Source: Actinomycetota bacterium
GTDB taxonomy: Bacteria > Actinomycetota > Geothermincolia > Geothermincolales > RBG-13-55-18
Direction of reading: 5' to 3'
Assembly: GCA_030019255.1 (NCBI GenBank)
Contig: JASEFK010000007.1
Span: 95,709 to 151,349 of the forward strand
Length of the DNA: 55,641 bases
Positions 1 through 9,807 of the stretch are shown piece after piece. The position numbers and the translations under genes were made by a program. The first letter of the stretch is position 1. The number at the start of each line of letters is the position of its first letter. The notes below the pieces were generated by a model. The model saw only the letters and a list, made by a program, of their open reading frames with translations. It did not search any database and was not told the DNA's origin.

Positions 1-918
1 GATGATGCGCACCCCCCTCTCCTCCAGCTTGTCCAGGATGAGGTTCATGCCCAGGGAATCGGAAACGATGTGCCCGGCGATGATCACGTTTATCTTCTGC
101 CTTTCCGCCTCCTCGCGGTGCTTCTCGGAGTAATGCATGGCCACGATGGTCCCCACGCCGGCGGCCGCCAGCTTCTCCAGCACCTCCTGGGGGCCCTCGG
201 TTCCTCCCGTCATGTCCACCATCACCTTGCCGGCGCGGTTCTCCTTCTTGCCCACGATGACCACCGGTCCCGCCTGGCTTTCCGCTGAGGCCTGGTACTC
301 GGGGATCTCCAGGAGGATATCCACCACCTCGCCCACGGTGCGCGGCTTGCGCTTGGCGAAGAGCTCACCCAGGTAGGAATGGACCTGGTTGTCGGCCACG
401 GTGTGCATGCTCATGAAGGGTATGCCCAGGAGGCGGGCGGCGTCCAGGGCCCGCTCGTGGTTGCGGGGGAGGAAGGCGCGGTAGATCTCCTGCATGCGCT
501 TTCCTATGAGGGCCTCTCCGATGTTGATGGGCACGCCGTGGCGGTACCATTCGTCGGCCTGGAGGGCCATGACCTTGTCCAGGTTCACCAGCCCCTTCCC
601 CTCCGGGTGGTGGCTTATGATGAGGTCCACGGGCTCCCCCTTCTCCCGCAGGCGGTCGGCAAGGAGGACCTCCGGCACCTCCATGTCGATGCCCACCAGG
701 GCGCAGCGTACCTCCGTCTCCGGGTCCCCCACCAGGATGCGGGAGTCCGGAAATGGGTTCTCCAGGCTTTCCAGGTCGAAGAACCTCTTTTCCTTTTCCG
801 GGAGCTTCTCGTACTTCTCCCGATTGGCGGCCAGTATCCTCTCGATCTCCTCCTTGCCGCGGGGGTCTTTTTCCATCCCCATCTTCACCGCCAGCTCGTA
901 GATCTCCCTCAGCTTCAA
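1..918 (-). CDS. Nif3-like dinuclear metal-centre protein (3' end cut by window)
   Basis: Open frame with no stop before the left edge, so only the first 306 codons are visible. The start is TTG at 918, chosen because a strong AAGGAGGT Shine-Dalgarno lies 5 nt upstream; no ATG near the N-terminus fits. Visible features are an IISHHPEG segment (about residues 100-107), the metal-binding His pair typical of NIF3/NGG1p-interacting-factor-like proteins, and a later HTVADNQVHSYLG stretch matching the same family. Function in bacteria is poorly defined, probably a metal-dependent hydrolase. It is the last visible gene downstream of the arg-polX run on the same strand. Family assignment is fairly secure, substrate unknown. 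Confidence 0.75.
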   Translation of the reverse strand, partial: MKLREIYELAVKMGMEKDPRGKEEIERILAANREKYEKLPEKEKRFFDLESLENPFPDSRILVGDPETEVRCALVGIDMEVPEVLLADRLREKGEPVDLIISHHPEGKGLVNLDKVMALQADEWYRHGVPINIGEALIGKRMQEIYRAFLPRNHERALDAARLLGIPFMSMHTVADNQVHSYLGELFAKRKPRTVGEVVDILLEIPEYQASAESQAGPVVIVGKKENRAGKVMVDMTGGTEGPQEVLEKLAAAGVGTIVAMHYSEKHREEAERQKINVIIAGHIVSDSLGMNLILDKLEERGVRII

Positions 919-963
919 GGCTTACCTCCTTGGTTCCACAACCTTTTCCGGTTCAGATCAGGT

Positions 964-1356
964 TCAGATAAACAACGTGCCCTGGTCCGCCTCCCTGTCC
1001 TCCTCCCGGGAGAGCACGCGCCGGATGCGGCCCACCAGGTCGTCGATGTCCAGGCCGCTCTCCTCCCGGATGCTCCTGCGGAGCATGGGCCCCACCCTCT
1101 CCATCTCGTGCAGTATCCTCTCCAGGAGCTCGAAGGCCATGGAGGCCTCCGCCTCCTCGCCGGAGACCACCATGTCCCGCAGGATGGTCTCCTCGGTGCG
1201 GGAGGCGATGACTGGCTCCTGCCGCCCCTCCACGTAGACGTAGGTGCGACGGGCCGGACCGCGTTCCTCCCCTATGGGCTCCAGGCCGATGATCTTGTCC
1301 GCCCGGTAATACTTGCCGTACCCCAGCGGAACGATGGCGTTCTTCCTAACCTCCAT
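964..1356 (-). CDS. RemA/DUF370-like protein with C-terminal extension
   Basis: A 130-residue protein. I start at the ATG at 1356 with GGAAGGGG 5 nt upstream; an ATG at 1416 would add 20 Gly/Ala-rich residues. The first 60 residues (LGYGKYYRADKIIGL, then RRTYVYVEG and PVIAS) follow the pattern of RemA/DUF370, the small DNA-binding regulators of matrix genes in Bacillus (IGFGN, ANR, RRTRAVVVMDS, VILSA). About 70 charged helical residues follow that RemA lacks. It lies between polX and the Nif3-like gene. The homology is read by eye and remote; a conserved hypothetical is the fallback. Confidence 0.5.
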   Translation of the reverse strand: MEVRKNAIVPLGYGKYYRADKIIGLEPIGEERGPARRTYVYVEGRQEPVIASRTEETILRDMVVSGEEAEASMAFELLERILHEMERVGPMLRRSIREESGLDIDDLVGRIRRVLSREEDREADQGTLFI

Positions 1357-1428
1357 CTCCACCCCTTCCCCTCCTGCGACCGCTCCCGCGACCCGTCCGG
1401 CGGCCGTGCCGTCCACTACCCGGGTGCT

Positions 1429-3168
1429 CTATGCCTGCCTTTCGCGACCCGCCCACAGCCACCGGAGAAGCTCCTCGGGCTCTTTGGCGTTGAGGACGTG
1501 TTCCCGTCCCAGCCATCCCCTGCGGGCGGTGGCCACCCCGTAGAGCATGAAGGCCAGGTGTTCCCGGCGGTGGGCGTCGGTTCCCAGGGCAATCATCACC
1601 CCGCGGGAACGAGCCTCCATGAGGTTCTCGTCGTTCAGGTCCAGGCGGTCTGGAAAAGCGTTGAGCTCCAGGGCCGTCCCCGTCTCCGCCGCCGCCTCCA
1701 TCACCGCCCGGAGGTCCACCTCGTAGGGCGGGCGCTGCCCGATAAGCCTTCCCGTGGGATGGGCGATTATCTTCACGTGGGGGTTGCGAATGGCCTCCAG
1801 GATACGCCTGGTCATCTGCTCCCTGGGCTGGCGAAATCCCCCGTGGATGGAGGCGATGACCACGTCAAGGCGGGAGAGGACCTCGGGGTCGTAGTCCACC
1901 TCCCCTCGGTTGCCCACGTTCAGTTCCGTCCCCGAGAGGAGCAGGACGGGGGAATCCTTCCTGGCATTCAGCCTCTTGATCTCCTCCACCTGCCGGAGCA
2001 GCCTTTCCCGGTCCAGCCCGTTGGCCACCTTGAGGTTCCCGGCGTGATCGGTGATGGCCAGGTAGCGGTATCCCAGGGCCTCCGCCGCCGCCCGCATCTC
2101 CAGGAGGTCGGCGGTCCCGTCGCTGGCCTCGGTGTGCACGTGCAGGTCTCCACGGATGTCCTCCAAGGTCACCAGGGTGGGGAGCCGGTGTTCCAGCGCC
2201 GCCTCCACCTCTCCCCGGTTCTCGCGCAGTTCCGGGGGCGGGCAGTCCATCCCCAGCTCCGCGTAGACCTCCTCCTCGTCGGCTCCCGCCAGCCGCCGGT
2301 TGTCCTTCACCCAGAACACGCCGTACTCGCTGACCTTCTTCCCCGCCTTCTTGGCGATCTCGCGCACCCTGACGTTGTGCGCCTTGGACCCGGTGAAGTA
2401 CTGCAGAGCCGCCCCGTATTCCTCGGGAGCCACCACCCTGAGGTCCACCTGCAGCCCGTCGACGGTGCGTATAGAGCTCTTGGTATCGCCATGAAGGAGC
2501 ACCCTCTCCACCAGCGGCAGGGAGCAGAAGGCTTCCATGACCTTTCCCGGTTCCCTCGAGGCGGCCAGGATGTCGATGTCCCCGATGGTCTCCTTCATGC
2601 GGCGCAGGCTCCCCGCGGGGCTCAGGGTAAGACCGGGTATCCTCTCCTGGAGGTGCCGGGATATCTCCTCCTGGACGCGGTGGGCCCGGTGGATGGGAAG
2701 CCGACCCGTGGTGGTCTGGAGGTGCCTGATGCCCTCCAGGATGTTCTGCTCCGCCTTGGGTCCCAGCCCGTGCAGCTCGGCCAGCTTGTGGGCTTCCGCC
2801 GCTTCCTTGAGCTCCTCGATGGTGCGCACTCCCAATTCGTCATATACCAGCCTGGCCCTCCTGGGGCCCAGGTTGGGGACCTGGAGGAGGGAGATGAGCT
2901 CCACGGGTATCTCCTCCTTGAGCTCCTCCAGCTTGGAGATGGTCCCGGTGCGCTTGAACTCCAGGATCTTCTTGGCTATACCTTCGCCTATCCCCTTGTA
3001 CTTGCGGAGCTCCTTGATGTCCTCGGCCTTCAGGATCTCCTCGCCCACCTCCCTGACCACCTCGGCGGCCCGGTGGTAGGCGTTAACCTTGAAGCGCACC
3101 TCCCCCTTGATGTCCGAGAGCTCCGCCAGCTCCTCGAAGGCCCGGCTAAGCTCCTCCACCTTTCCCAT
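1429..3168 (-). CDS. polX: Family X DNA polymerase with PHP domain (PolX)
   Basis: A 579-residue protein, typical for bacterial PolX, which fills short gaps in base-excision repair and carries a PHP nuclease/phosphoesterase domain. Seen in order: an N-terminal HhH region with KGIGEGIAKKI (about 58-68) and a second GLGPKAEQNI (about 134-143), the nucleotidyltransferase motif GSLRR...GDIDI (186-200) with its two catalytic aspartates, and the PHP domain starting GDLHVHTEASDGT (about 340) with AITDHAG, ELN and AHPTGR metal-binding motifs. The ATG at 3168 has GGAGAGG 9 nt upstream; a GTG three codons earlier is possible. It follows argH on the same strand, so it may be co-transcribed. Confidence 0.95.
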   Translation of the reverse strand: MGKVEELSRAFEELAELSDIKGEVRFKVNAYHRAAEVVREVGEEILKAEDIKELRKYKGIGEGIAKKILEFKRTGTISKLEELKEEIPVELISLLQVPNLGPRRARLVYDELGVRTIEELKEAAEAHKLAELHGLGPKAEQNILEGIRHLQTTTGRLPIHRAHRVQEEISRHLQERIPGLTLSPAGSLRRMKETIGDIDILAASREPGKVMEAFCSLPLVERVLLHGDTKSSIRTVDGLQVDLRVVAPEEYGAALQYFTGSKAHNVRVREIAKKAGKKVSEYGVFWVKDNRRLAGADEEEVYAELGMDCPPPELRENRGEVEAALEHRLPTLVTLEDIRGDLHVHTEASDGTADLLEMRAAAEALGYRYLAITDHAGNLKVANGLDRERLLRQVEEIKRLNARKDSPVLLLSGTELNVGNRGEVDYDPEVLSRLDVVIASIHGGFRQPREQMTRRILEAIRNPHVKIIAHPTGRLIGQRPPYEVDLRAVMEAAAETGTALELNAFPDRLDLNDENLMEARSRGVMIALGTDAHRREHLAFMLYGVATARRGWLGREHVLNAKEPEELLRWLWAGRERQA

Positions 3169-3249
3169 GGAAACCACCCTCTCCGTCCCCGACTCGAGGA
3201 CGCCCGCATGCGGGACGCCGCCCCGCGACCCTCCCGCGCCGCCACGCTC

Positions 3250-4644
3250 TCAGCGCGGAAGGCGCCGGCCCTCCACCTCCAGCCAGCTGCGCGCCTCCCT
3301 CAGGGCTTTCTCTACCCTCCCCGGGGAGGTGCCCCCCGGAAGGTCGCGTGCCTTTATGCATTCCTGGAGGGAGAGGCGCGGGTAGACGTCTTCCTCGATG
3401 CACGGCTCTATGGCCTGGAGGTCCTTCAGGGCAAGCTCCTCCAGGGGGATGCCTCCCCGGTCCAGGCAGAGCCTGACCGCCTTCCCCGCCGCCTCATGGG
3501 CATGGAGAAAGGGAACCCCTTTTTCCACCAGATAATCGGCCAGGTCAGTGGCGTTGAGATACCCCTCCGAGGCCGCCTCCTGCATCCTCTCCCGGTCGAA
3601 CTCCGCCGTGCGCAGCGCCGCGGCGGTTATCTCCAGCATGGAGCGCAGTTGATCGGCGGCATCGAAAACGCCCTCCTTGTCCTCCTGGAGGTCCCGGTTG
3701 TAGGCCAGGGGCTGTCCCTTCAGCATCACCAACAGGGAAACCAGGTGGCCGATCATCCTTCCCGTCTTGCCCCTCAACAGCTCCGCCAGGTCAGGATTGG
3801 CCTTCTGGGGCATGATGGAGGAACCCGTGGTGTAGGCCTCGTCCAGCCGCAGGAAACCGAACCTGGGGTTCATCCATAGGACGATCTCCTCCGCCAGGCG
3901 GCTGAGGTGCACGGCGGTGAGGGCGGCCGCGTAGAGAAAGTCGGCCGCGAAGTCACGGTCGGAGACCGCGTCCATGGAATTGGCGGTGATTCCCCCGAAT
4001 CCCAGCTCTTCGGCTAGCAGCCAGCGGTCCAGGGGATAGCCCACCCCGGCCAGTGCACCGCTCCCCAGGGGACAGCGGTCCATGCGGGACCTCGCCTGCG
4101 TGAAGCGCTCCACGTCCCGCTTGAACATCTCGAAATAGGCCAGCAGGTGGTGGGAGAGGAGGATGGGCTGGGCCGGCTGCAGGTGGGTGAAACCGGGCAT
4201 GATCACCCCCAGGTTCTCCTCCGCCAGTTCCAGGAGCACCTCCATGAGATCGGCCAGCCGGTGGACGATCTCCGCCGTTTCCTCCATCAGGTAGAGTCGC
4301 AGGTCCGCCGCCACCTGGTCGTTGCGGCTGCGTGCGGTGCGCAGCTTGGCCCCCACCTCACCAAGTCTCTCCACCAGCACCCGCTCCACGGCGGTATGAA
4401 CATCCTCGTCATCGGCGAAGGGGAAAGTCCCCTCCTCCGCCTCCCTGGCCATCTCCCTCAGGGCGGAGACCACCTTCTCATGCTCCTCGGGGGTGAGGAC
4501 GCCGCATTCCCGCAGGGCCAGGGCGTGGGCCTCGGTTACTTTAAGATCCTGCTTGAGCAGGCGTGGGTCGAAGGCAAGGGAGGAGGTGAAACGGTGGACG
4601 ATCTCCGCCGTGTCCTTGCTGAAACGACCTCCCCAGAGCTTCAT
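3250..4644 (-). CDS. argH: Argininosuccinate lyase
   Basis: Splits argininosuccinate to arginine and fumarate, the last step of arginine synthesis. Its 464 residues match the family length. The fumarase/ASL signature GSSIMPQKANPD is at 274-285, including the mobile-loop serine; TARSRNDQ (103-110) and GFTHLQPAQP (151-160) form the other two conserved active-site regions. It is the last arg gene of the operon, 222 nt downstream of argG. That gap is larger than others in the operon but holds no obvious terminator. Confidence 0.98.
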   Translation of the reverse strand: MKLWGGRFSKDTAEIVHRFTSSLAFDPRLLKQDLKVTEAHALALRECGVLTPEEHEKVVSALREMAREAEEGTFPFADDEDVHTAVERVLVERLGEVGAKLRTARSRNDQVAADLRLYLMEETAEIVHRLADLMEVLLELAEENLGVIMPGFTHLQPAQPILLSHHLLAYFEMFKRDVERFTQARSRMDRCPLGSGALAGVGYPLDRWLLAEELGFGGITANSMDAVSDRDFAADFLYAAALTAVHLSRLAEEIVLWMNPRFGFLRLDEAYTTGSSIMPQKANPDLAELLRGKTGRMIGHLVSLLVMLKGQPLAYNRDLQEDKEGVFDAADQLRSMLEITAAALRTAEFDRERMQEAASEGYLNATDLADYLVEKGVPFLHAHEAAGKAVRLCLDRGGIPLEELALKDLQAIEPCIEEDVYPRLSLQECIKARDLPGGTSPGRVEKALREARSWLEVEGRRLPR

Positions 4645-4866
4645 GGCTTTTCATGCCCCCTTCCCAACCTCGGGGAGTGTTCTTCCCCCGGCATGTGGCG
4701 TGAAAAAAACCTTTTCTCGCCCCATTTATTTCCACCTCACAAGCGCCCCTTCCATTCCCCCCTTCCGCGGCGGTCCTCCTGCCCGGGCCGCCTCCGCCTC
4801 GCCCCCTTCCACCACCACGGTCGCATGTCCCACCCGCCCCGCTTCCTGAGCCAGGGCCCCTGCCGC

Positions 4867-6069
4867 CTAAAAGCCGGCCCTTTCCCGCCTCTTTCCCCAT
4901 ACCCGCAGCGGGAGACCCCACAACTCGACGAACCCTCGGCTGGAGGCATGGTCGAAGAGGTCGGAGCGATCGTAGGTGGCCAGGGAATAGTCGTACAGGG
5001 AATAGGGCGACTCGCGACCCACCACGGTGCAGGTTCCCTTGTACAGCTTCACCCTCACCTCGCCGGTCACCGCCCTCTGAGTCTCCTCCACGGCGGCGCA
5101 GAGGGCCGGGCGCAGGGGGTCGTGCCACAGCCCGTAATAGATGAGCTCCGCGAGCTTGGATTCCAGGATGGGCTTGAAGTGCTGCGTCTCCCGGGTCAGG
5201 GTCAAGGACTCCAGAGCCCGGTGGGCCTCGATGAGGATGGTGGCGGCCGGCGCCTCGTAGATTTCCCGCGATTTTATCCCCACCAAGCGGTTCTCGATCA
5301 TGTCTATCCTGCCCACGCCGTGGGAGCCTCCCAGCCGGTTCAGCTCCATTATCAGGCCCACCAGCCCCATCTCCTCCCCCTCCAGGGAGACCGGCCTCCC
5401 TTCCCGGAAACCGATGGTCAGGTAGGCCGGTTCGTCGGGGGCCTCTTGCGGGGAGACCGTCCACTGGTAGGCGTCCTCGGGGGGCTCCACGCCGGGGTCC
5501 TCCAGGACACCCGCCTCGCAGCTCCGGCCCCACAGGTTCTCGTCCACCGAATAGGGGCTCTCCAGGGTTACCGGGACCGGGATGCCGTGCCGGCGGGCGT
5601 AGTCGATCTCCTCCTCCCGGGACATGTTCCACTCCCTCAGGGGAGCGATGATGCGGAGGTCGGGCCCCAGGGCCATGAAGGTGAGGTCGAAGCGCACCTG
5701 GTCGTTTCCCTTCCCCGTGCATCCGTGGGCCACCGCCGTAGCTCCCCGGCGCCTCGCCTCCTCCACCAGCACTGAGGCGATGAGGGGACGCGCCAGCGAG
5801 GTGGCCAGGGGGTACTTGCCCTCGTAGAGGGCGTTGGCCTTGAGGGCCGGGAGAACGTACTGCTCGGCGAAGACCTCCTTGAGATCCAGCGTGACCGCGT
5901 CCACCGCCCCCAGGCGCAGCGCCTTATCCCGCAAGGCGTTGAGGTCACCGGGCTGTCCCAGGTCGGCGGCCAGGGCCACCACTTCCAGGTCGTAGTTTTC
6001 CTGAAGCCAGCGGATGGCCACCGAGGTATCCAGCCCCCCCGAATAGGCCAGGATGACTTTCTCCTTCAT
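4867..6069 (-). CDS. argG: Argininosuccinate synthase
   Basis: ATP-dependent condensation of citrulline and aspartate. The 400-residue protein opens with MKEKVILAYSGGLDTS, the PP-loop ATP pyrophosphatase motif at 9-16. GCTGKGNDQVRF and SPYSVDENLWGRS are standard ArgG segments. I chose the ATG at 6069 because AAAGGA lies 7 nt upstream and the family begins this way; an ATG 12 codons earlier lacks these features. It lies downstream of argR and upstream of argH, the usual distal part of a bacterial arg operon. Confidence 0.98.
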   Translation of the reverse strand: MKEKVILAYSGGLDTSVAIRWLQENYDLEVVALAADLGQPGDLNALRDKALRLGAVDAVTLDLKEVFAEQYVLPALKANALYEGKYPLATSLARPLIASVLVEEARRRGATAVAHGCTGKGNDQVRFDLTFMALGPDLRIIAPLREWNMSREEEIDYARRHGIPVPVTLESPYSVDENLWGRSCEAGVLEDPGVEPPEDAYQWTVSPQEAPDEPAYLTIGFREGRPVSLEGEEMGLVGLIMELNRLGGSHGVGRIDMIENRLVGIKSREIYEAPAATILIEAHRALESLTLTRETQHFKPILESKLAELIYYGLWHDPLRPALCAAVEETQRAVTGEVRVKLYKGTCTVVGRESPYSLYDYSLATYDRSDLFDHASSRGFVELWGLPLRVWGKRRERAGF

Positions 6070-6231
6070 AGGCACGTCCTTTCCGGATCCTTTCCTCATG
6101 AACACCCGCCGGGATTTCCGCTTCCGAGCACATCTTCAGAAGCACCCGGCTTCGGACCTTCTCGATGCCTGCCGGTCTCTATCCCCTCGTCCCCGCCCAG
6201 AAAATCATATCACCACCGGGGGTTCCGAGGC

Positions 6232-6681
6232 TTACGCCAGCCCCGCCTTCTCCCTCCATTCCCGGGCCAGGTCGGCGGCGCGGAATCCCTCCCTCACCAC
6301 CACCAGGATAGTGTCGTCCCCGGCCACTGTCCCCGCCACCCCCTCGTGGCCCGCCCGGTCCATGATGACCGCCAGGGCATGGGCATTTCCGGCCGGGGTG
6401 CGCACCACCACCAGGTTCCCGCTGGGCTCCAGGGAGAGGGCATAGGTGCGGAGCCCCCTTTCCAGCTCCGCTTCCTCCCCTCGCAGACCCTCTCCCTCCG
6501 GCAAGGCGTAGCGCCCGCCGGGAAGGCGGATGATTCCCATCTCCCGGAGGTCCCTGGACACGGTGGACTGGTCCACCCTGACTCCCCGCTCGGAGAGCAT
6601 TTCCACCAGTTCCCTCTGGCTGGAGGGGGGATGGAGGCGGATTAGCTCCCGGATGAGGTCCCGTCTCCTCCTGCGGTCCAA
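6232..6681 (-). CDS. argR: Arginine repressor ArgR
   Basis: A 149-residue arginine-sensing repressor. The winged-helix N-domain includes SQRELVEML and [10 protein letters not shown] (36-45), the DNA-recognition helix. The C-domain carries GTVAGDDTI (117-125), the hexamerisation and arginine-binding signature. The start is TTG at 6681, with GGAGG 9 nt upstream lying inside the end of argF; no ATG/GTG nearby gives a family-length protein. The TTG is only 4 nt from the argF stop codon, so translation is probably coupled. Its likely target is the double operator upstream of argC, giving autoregulation of the whole operon. Confidence 0.95.
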   Translation of the reverse strand: MDRRRRRDLIRELIRLHPPSSQRELVEMLSERGVRVDQSTVSRDLREMGIIRLPGGRYALPEGEGLRGEEAELERGLRTYALSLEPSGNLVVVRTPAGNAHALAVIMDRAGHEGVAGTVAGDDTILVVVREGFRAADLAREWREKAGLA

Positions 6682-6685
6682 GGCC

Positions 6686-7615
6686 TCAATCCTCCTCCCC
6701 GACAAGGAGATGCAGGAGGGCGGCCTGGGCGTGCAAGCGGTTCTCGGCCTGGTCCCAAACCACGGAGCGCGGGCCGTCCAGCACCTCGTCGGTGATCTCC
6801 TGGCCCCGGTGAGCGGGAAGGCAGTGCATGACCACGGCCTCCGGGTCGGCGAGTCCCAGAAGCTCACCGTTGAGCTGGTAGGGTCGGAGGTCCCGCTCGC
6901 GACGGGCCTCCTCGCTCTGGCCCATGGACACCCAGACGTCGGTGTAGAGGACGTGGGCGCCCGAGGCTGCCTCCCGGGGATCACGGACGACCCGCACCGC
7001 TTCCTCTCCCGCCAGGGATCGTGCCCTGCGCAGGATCTCCTCATCCGGCTCGTATCCACCCGGGCAGGCGGCGGTGAAGACGATGCCCGCCAGGGCGCAT
7101 CCCAGGGCCAGGGAGTTGGCCACGTTGTTACCGTCGCCCAGGTAGGTCAGCTTGAGTCCGGAGAATCCTCCGAACCTCTCCCGGATGGTGAGCAGGTCCG
7201 CCAGCACCTGGCAGGGATGCTCCAGGTCGGTGAGGGCGTTGATCACCGGGACCTCCGCCGCCTCCGCCAGCTCCTCTACCTCCCGGTGGGCGAAGGTGCG
7301 CAGGGTTATGGCCTGCACGTAGCGGGAGAGGACGCGCCCGGTGTCGGAAACCGTCTCTCCCCGGCCCAGCTGCATCTCCGAGGCATTCATGTTTATGGGA
7401 TGGCCACCGAGGTGACGCACGGCGGCCTCGAAGGACACCCGGGTGCGCGTGGAGGGCTTCTGGAATATGAGGGCCACCAGCTTGCCTCGCAGGCTGGGGC
7501 GGACCTTGCCCGCCCGCAGGGCGCACTTGAACTCCGCGGCCTCCTCGAGGAGCAACAGCAGTTCCCCCGCCTCCAGGTCCGCCATGCTCAGGAAATCGCG
7601 GCCCTTGAGGCTCAT
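6686..7615 (-). CDS. argF: Ornithine carbamoyltransferase
   Basis: Forms citrulline from ornithine and carbamoyl phosphate. It has 309 residues with the carbamoyl-phosphate motif STRTR (55-59), HPCQ in the middle, and the ornithine-side HCLPAHRG (264-271), whose cysteine is catalytic. The ATG at 7615 overlaps the argD stop codon as ATGA and has GGAGGG 7 nt upstream. An upstream extension in this frame is rejected because it overlaps argD without similarity to the family. Confidence 0.97.
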   Translation of the reverse strand: MSLKGRDFLSMADLEAGELLLLLEEAAEFKCALRAGKVRPSLRGKLVALIFQKPSTRTRVSFEAAVRHLGGHPINMNASEMQLGRGETVSDTGRVLSRYVQAITLRTFAHREVEELAEAAEVPVINALTDLEHPCQVLADLLTIRERFGGFSGLKLTYLGDGNNVANSLALGCALAGIVFTAACPGGYEPDEEILRRARSLAGEEAVRVVRDPREAASGAHVLYTDVWVSMGQSEEARRERDLRPYQLNGELLGLADPEAVVMHCLPAHRGQEITDEVLDGPRSVVWDQAENRLHAQAALLHLLVGEED

Positions 7616-8841
7616 CTCGCCACCCTCCCCTCTCCGGCCCCGCCACGCAGGAGCTCCCGCAACACCTCCACCAGGCCGTCCACCTCCCGGGTGGAGACGG
7701 TGAGCGGGGGGAGGAAGCGCAGGATGCGCTGTCCGATATTGTTCACCACGTAACCCCTCTCCAGGCACTCCTGCACCACGCGGCCGGCATCCATGTCCTC
7801 GAGCTCCACGGCCAGCATGAGACCCATGCCCCGGACCTCGACGATGCCGGGGACCTCGTCCTTCAGGCGCAGCAGCCTCTCCCGGAAATACCCGCCCACC
7901 CGCGCCGCATTCTCCACCAGTTGCTCCTCCTGGAGCACGGTGAGTACCGCCAGGGCCGCGGCGCAGGCCACCGGGTTACCGCCGAAGGTGCTGCCGTGGT
8001 CGCCGGGCTGGAATCCCCTGGCCACCTCCTCGGTGGCCAGCACCGCTCCCAGGGGAAGCCCACCCGCCAGACCCTTGGCCACCGTTATCACGTCGGGCAG
8101 GATACCGTAGTGTTGGTAGGCGAAGAGGGCCCCCGTCCTTCCCATGCCCGTCTGCACCTCGTCCAGGACGAGCAGGGCTCCCCTCTCCTCGCAGAGTTCA
8201 CGCGCCCTCTTCAGGTAGGAAGGCTCCGCTACGTAGACCCCTCCCTCCCCCTGGATGGGCTCGAGGAGCACGGCGCAGGTGCTCTTGTCCACCGCCTCCT
8301 CCAGCGCCGCGGCGTCGTTGAAGGGCACGTGCACGAAACCCTCCGGAAGGGGCCGGAAGGGCTCCGCCTTCTCCGGTTGACCGGTGGCGGCAAGCGAGCC
8401 GTAGGTCCTCCCGTGGAAGGAACGCAGAGCGGAGACCACCTTGTAGCGGTCCTCCCCCCGCACCTCCCTCATGTACTTGCGTACCAGCTTGATGGCCGCC
8501 TCGTTGGCCTCCGTGCCGCTGTTGCAGAAAAAGACCCGATCGGCGAAGGTGCTGCGTACCAGCATCTCCGCCAGCTCCCCCTGGGGCCTGGTATGGTAAA
8601 GGTTGGAAACGTGTATCAGCTGGGAGGACTGGCGGGCCACGGCGGCGATGATCTCCCCGTGGCAGTGCCCGGCTATACAGGCCCCCAGCCCGGACACGAA
8701 GTCCACGTACTCCCGGCCCTCGTCGTCCCAGAGCCGGGTCCCGAAACCCCTGACGAAGAGCACGGGCATGCGCCGGTAGGTGCGCATGAAGAAACGCTCC
8801 TCCGCCTTCAGGGCCCTATCGAGGTTGTAATCGGAATTCAT
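7612..8841 (-). CDS. argD: Acetylornithine aminotransferase
   Basis: PLP-dependent class III aminotransferase converting N-acetylglutamate semialdehyde to N-acetylornithine. Of its 409 residues, NSGTEANEAAIKLVRKY (107-123) binds cofactor phosphate, LDEVQTGMGRTG starts at 226, and the Schiff-base lysine is K256 in VAKGLAGG. It may also act in lysine synthesis, as many ArgD proteins do, but nothing here tests that. It overlaps argF by 4 nt. Confidence 0.96.
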   Translation of the reverse strand: MNSDYNLDRALKAEERFFMRTYRRMPVLFVRGFGTRLWDDEGREYVDFVSGLGACIAGHCHGEIIAAVARQSSQLIHVSNLYHTRPQGELAEMLVRSTFADRVFFCNSGTEANEAAIKLVRKYMREVRGEDRYKVVSALRSFHGRTYGSLAATGQPEKAEPFRPLPEGFVHVPFNDAAALEEAVDKSTCAVLLEPIQGEGGVYVAEPSYLKRARELCEERGALLVLDEVQTGMGRTGALFAYQHYGILPDVITVAKGLAGGLPLGAVLATEEVARGFQPGDHGSTFGGNPVACAAALAVLTVLQEEQLVENAARVGGYFRERLLRLKDEVPGIVEVRGMGLMLAVELEDMDAGRVVQECLERGYVVNNIGQRILRFLPPLTVSTREVDGLVEVLRELLRGGAGEGRVAR

Positions 8842-8918
8842 CTTTCCTCCCGCCTCACAAGCACCCGCCTGCCGGGCTCTCGCCGCCTTTCGGTGCCGTC
8901 ACCCGATCCGCATCAACT

Positions 8919-9791
8919 TCAGGGCCGCACCATGGTCCCGATGCCGGCATCGGTGAAGAGCTCGAGCAGCAGGGCGTGCTCCACGGTCCCATTTATGATG
9001 TGGGCGCGGCGGACTCCCTCCCGCACCGCCTCCACGCAGCTCTGGAGCTTGGGGATCATGCCGCTGCCCAGAGTGCCCCCGCGCACCAGCTCCTCGGCCT
9101 CCTCCAGGCCGAGCTCCGGGATGAGGCTGCTCCGGTCCGCCAGGTCGCGGTAGATGCCGTCCACGTCGGTGAGGTAGATGAGCTTGTCTGCCTTGAGGGC
9201 GGAGGCTAGGGCTCCCGCCACCAGGTCGGCGTTGATGTTGTAGCTCTGCCCCTTCTCGTCCACCCCTATGCTGGCCACCACGGGGATGAACTCCTCCCGG
9301 ATGAGGTTGTCCAGGATGCGCGGGTTCACCGCCTTCACTTCCCCCACGAAACCCAGATCCGTCTCCCCTCCCTCCCCCACGTGACGGCGCTTGACGGCCT
9401 GGATAAGGTTGCCGTCCTCCCCCGACAGGCCCACAGCCAGGGTGCCGTGTCCGTTGATAAGGGAAACGATCTCCTTGTTCACCTTCCCCACCAGGACCAT
9501 CTTGGCCACCTCCATGGCGGCGGCGTCGGTCACCCGGTGGCCGTCCACGAAACGGACCTGCAGTCCCAGCCTCTCCATGTAATGCGTGATCTGGGGCCCC
9601 CCGCCGTGCACGATGATGGGGTTGATGCCCACGTAGCGCATGAGCACAATGTCCGAGGCGAAAAGCTCCTTGAGGGCTTCGCTCTCCATGGCTTTGCCCC
9701 CGAACTTCACCACCACCGTGCGGCCGTAATACTCCTTTATATAGGGAAGGGCCTCCATGAGCACCTTGGCCTTGCGCTTCGCCGCCTCCAT
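8919..9791 (-). CDS. argB: Acetylglutamate kinase
   Basis: Phosphorylates N-acetylglutamate, often the arginine-feedback-inhibited step. It is 290 residues long. VVKFGGKAM (27-35) is the ATP phosphate-binding segment, VHGGGPQI (61-68) the substrate loop, and ITVDG/YLTDVDG-type motifs of the amino-acid kinase fold follow. The long N-terminus with KAKVLMEALPYIKEYYGRTVVVK resembles the N-helix of arginine-sensitive hexameric enzymes, so arginine inhibition is likely (inference). It starts 16 nt after argJ. Confidence 0.96.
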   Translation of the reverse strand: MEAAKRKAKVLMEALPYIKEYYGRTVVVKFGGKAMESEALKELFASDIVLMRYVGINPIIVHGGGPQITHYMERLGLQVRFVDGHRVTDAAAMEVAKMVLVGKVNKEIVSLINGHGTLAVGLSGEDGNLIQAVKRRHVGEGGETDLGFVGEVKAVNPRILDNLIREEFIPVVASIGVDEKGQSYNINADLVAGALASALKADKLIYLTDVDGIYRDLADRSSLIPELGLEEAEELVRGGTLGSGMIPKLQSCVEAVREGVRRAHIINGTVEHALLLELFTDAGIGTMVRP

Positions 9792-9807
9792 CTCCCCTCC
9801 TCAGGTA

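Noticed and set aside
379-3879. A 1166-codon plus-strand open frame antisense to polX and argH
   Set aside because: Its translation is low-complexity His/Leu/Gly/Val text with no family; in GC-rich DNA the antisense of a real gene often stays open. The minus-strand genes have clear motifs.
7616-7768. N-terminal extension of ArgF by 51 codons
   Set aside because: It overlaps argD, is Pro/Gly/Arg-rich and has no counterpart in the family; ATG at 7615 has a good ribosome-binding site and an ATGA overlap.
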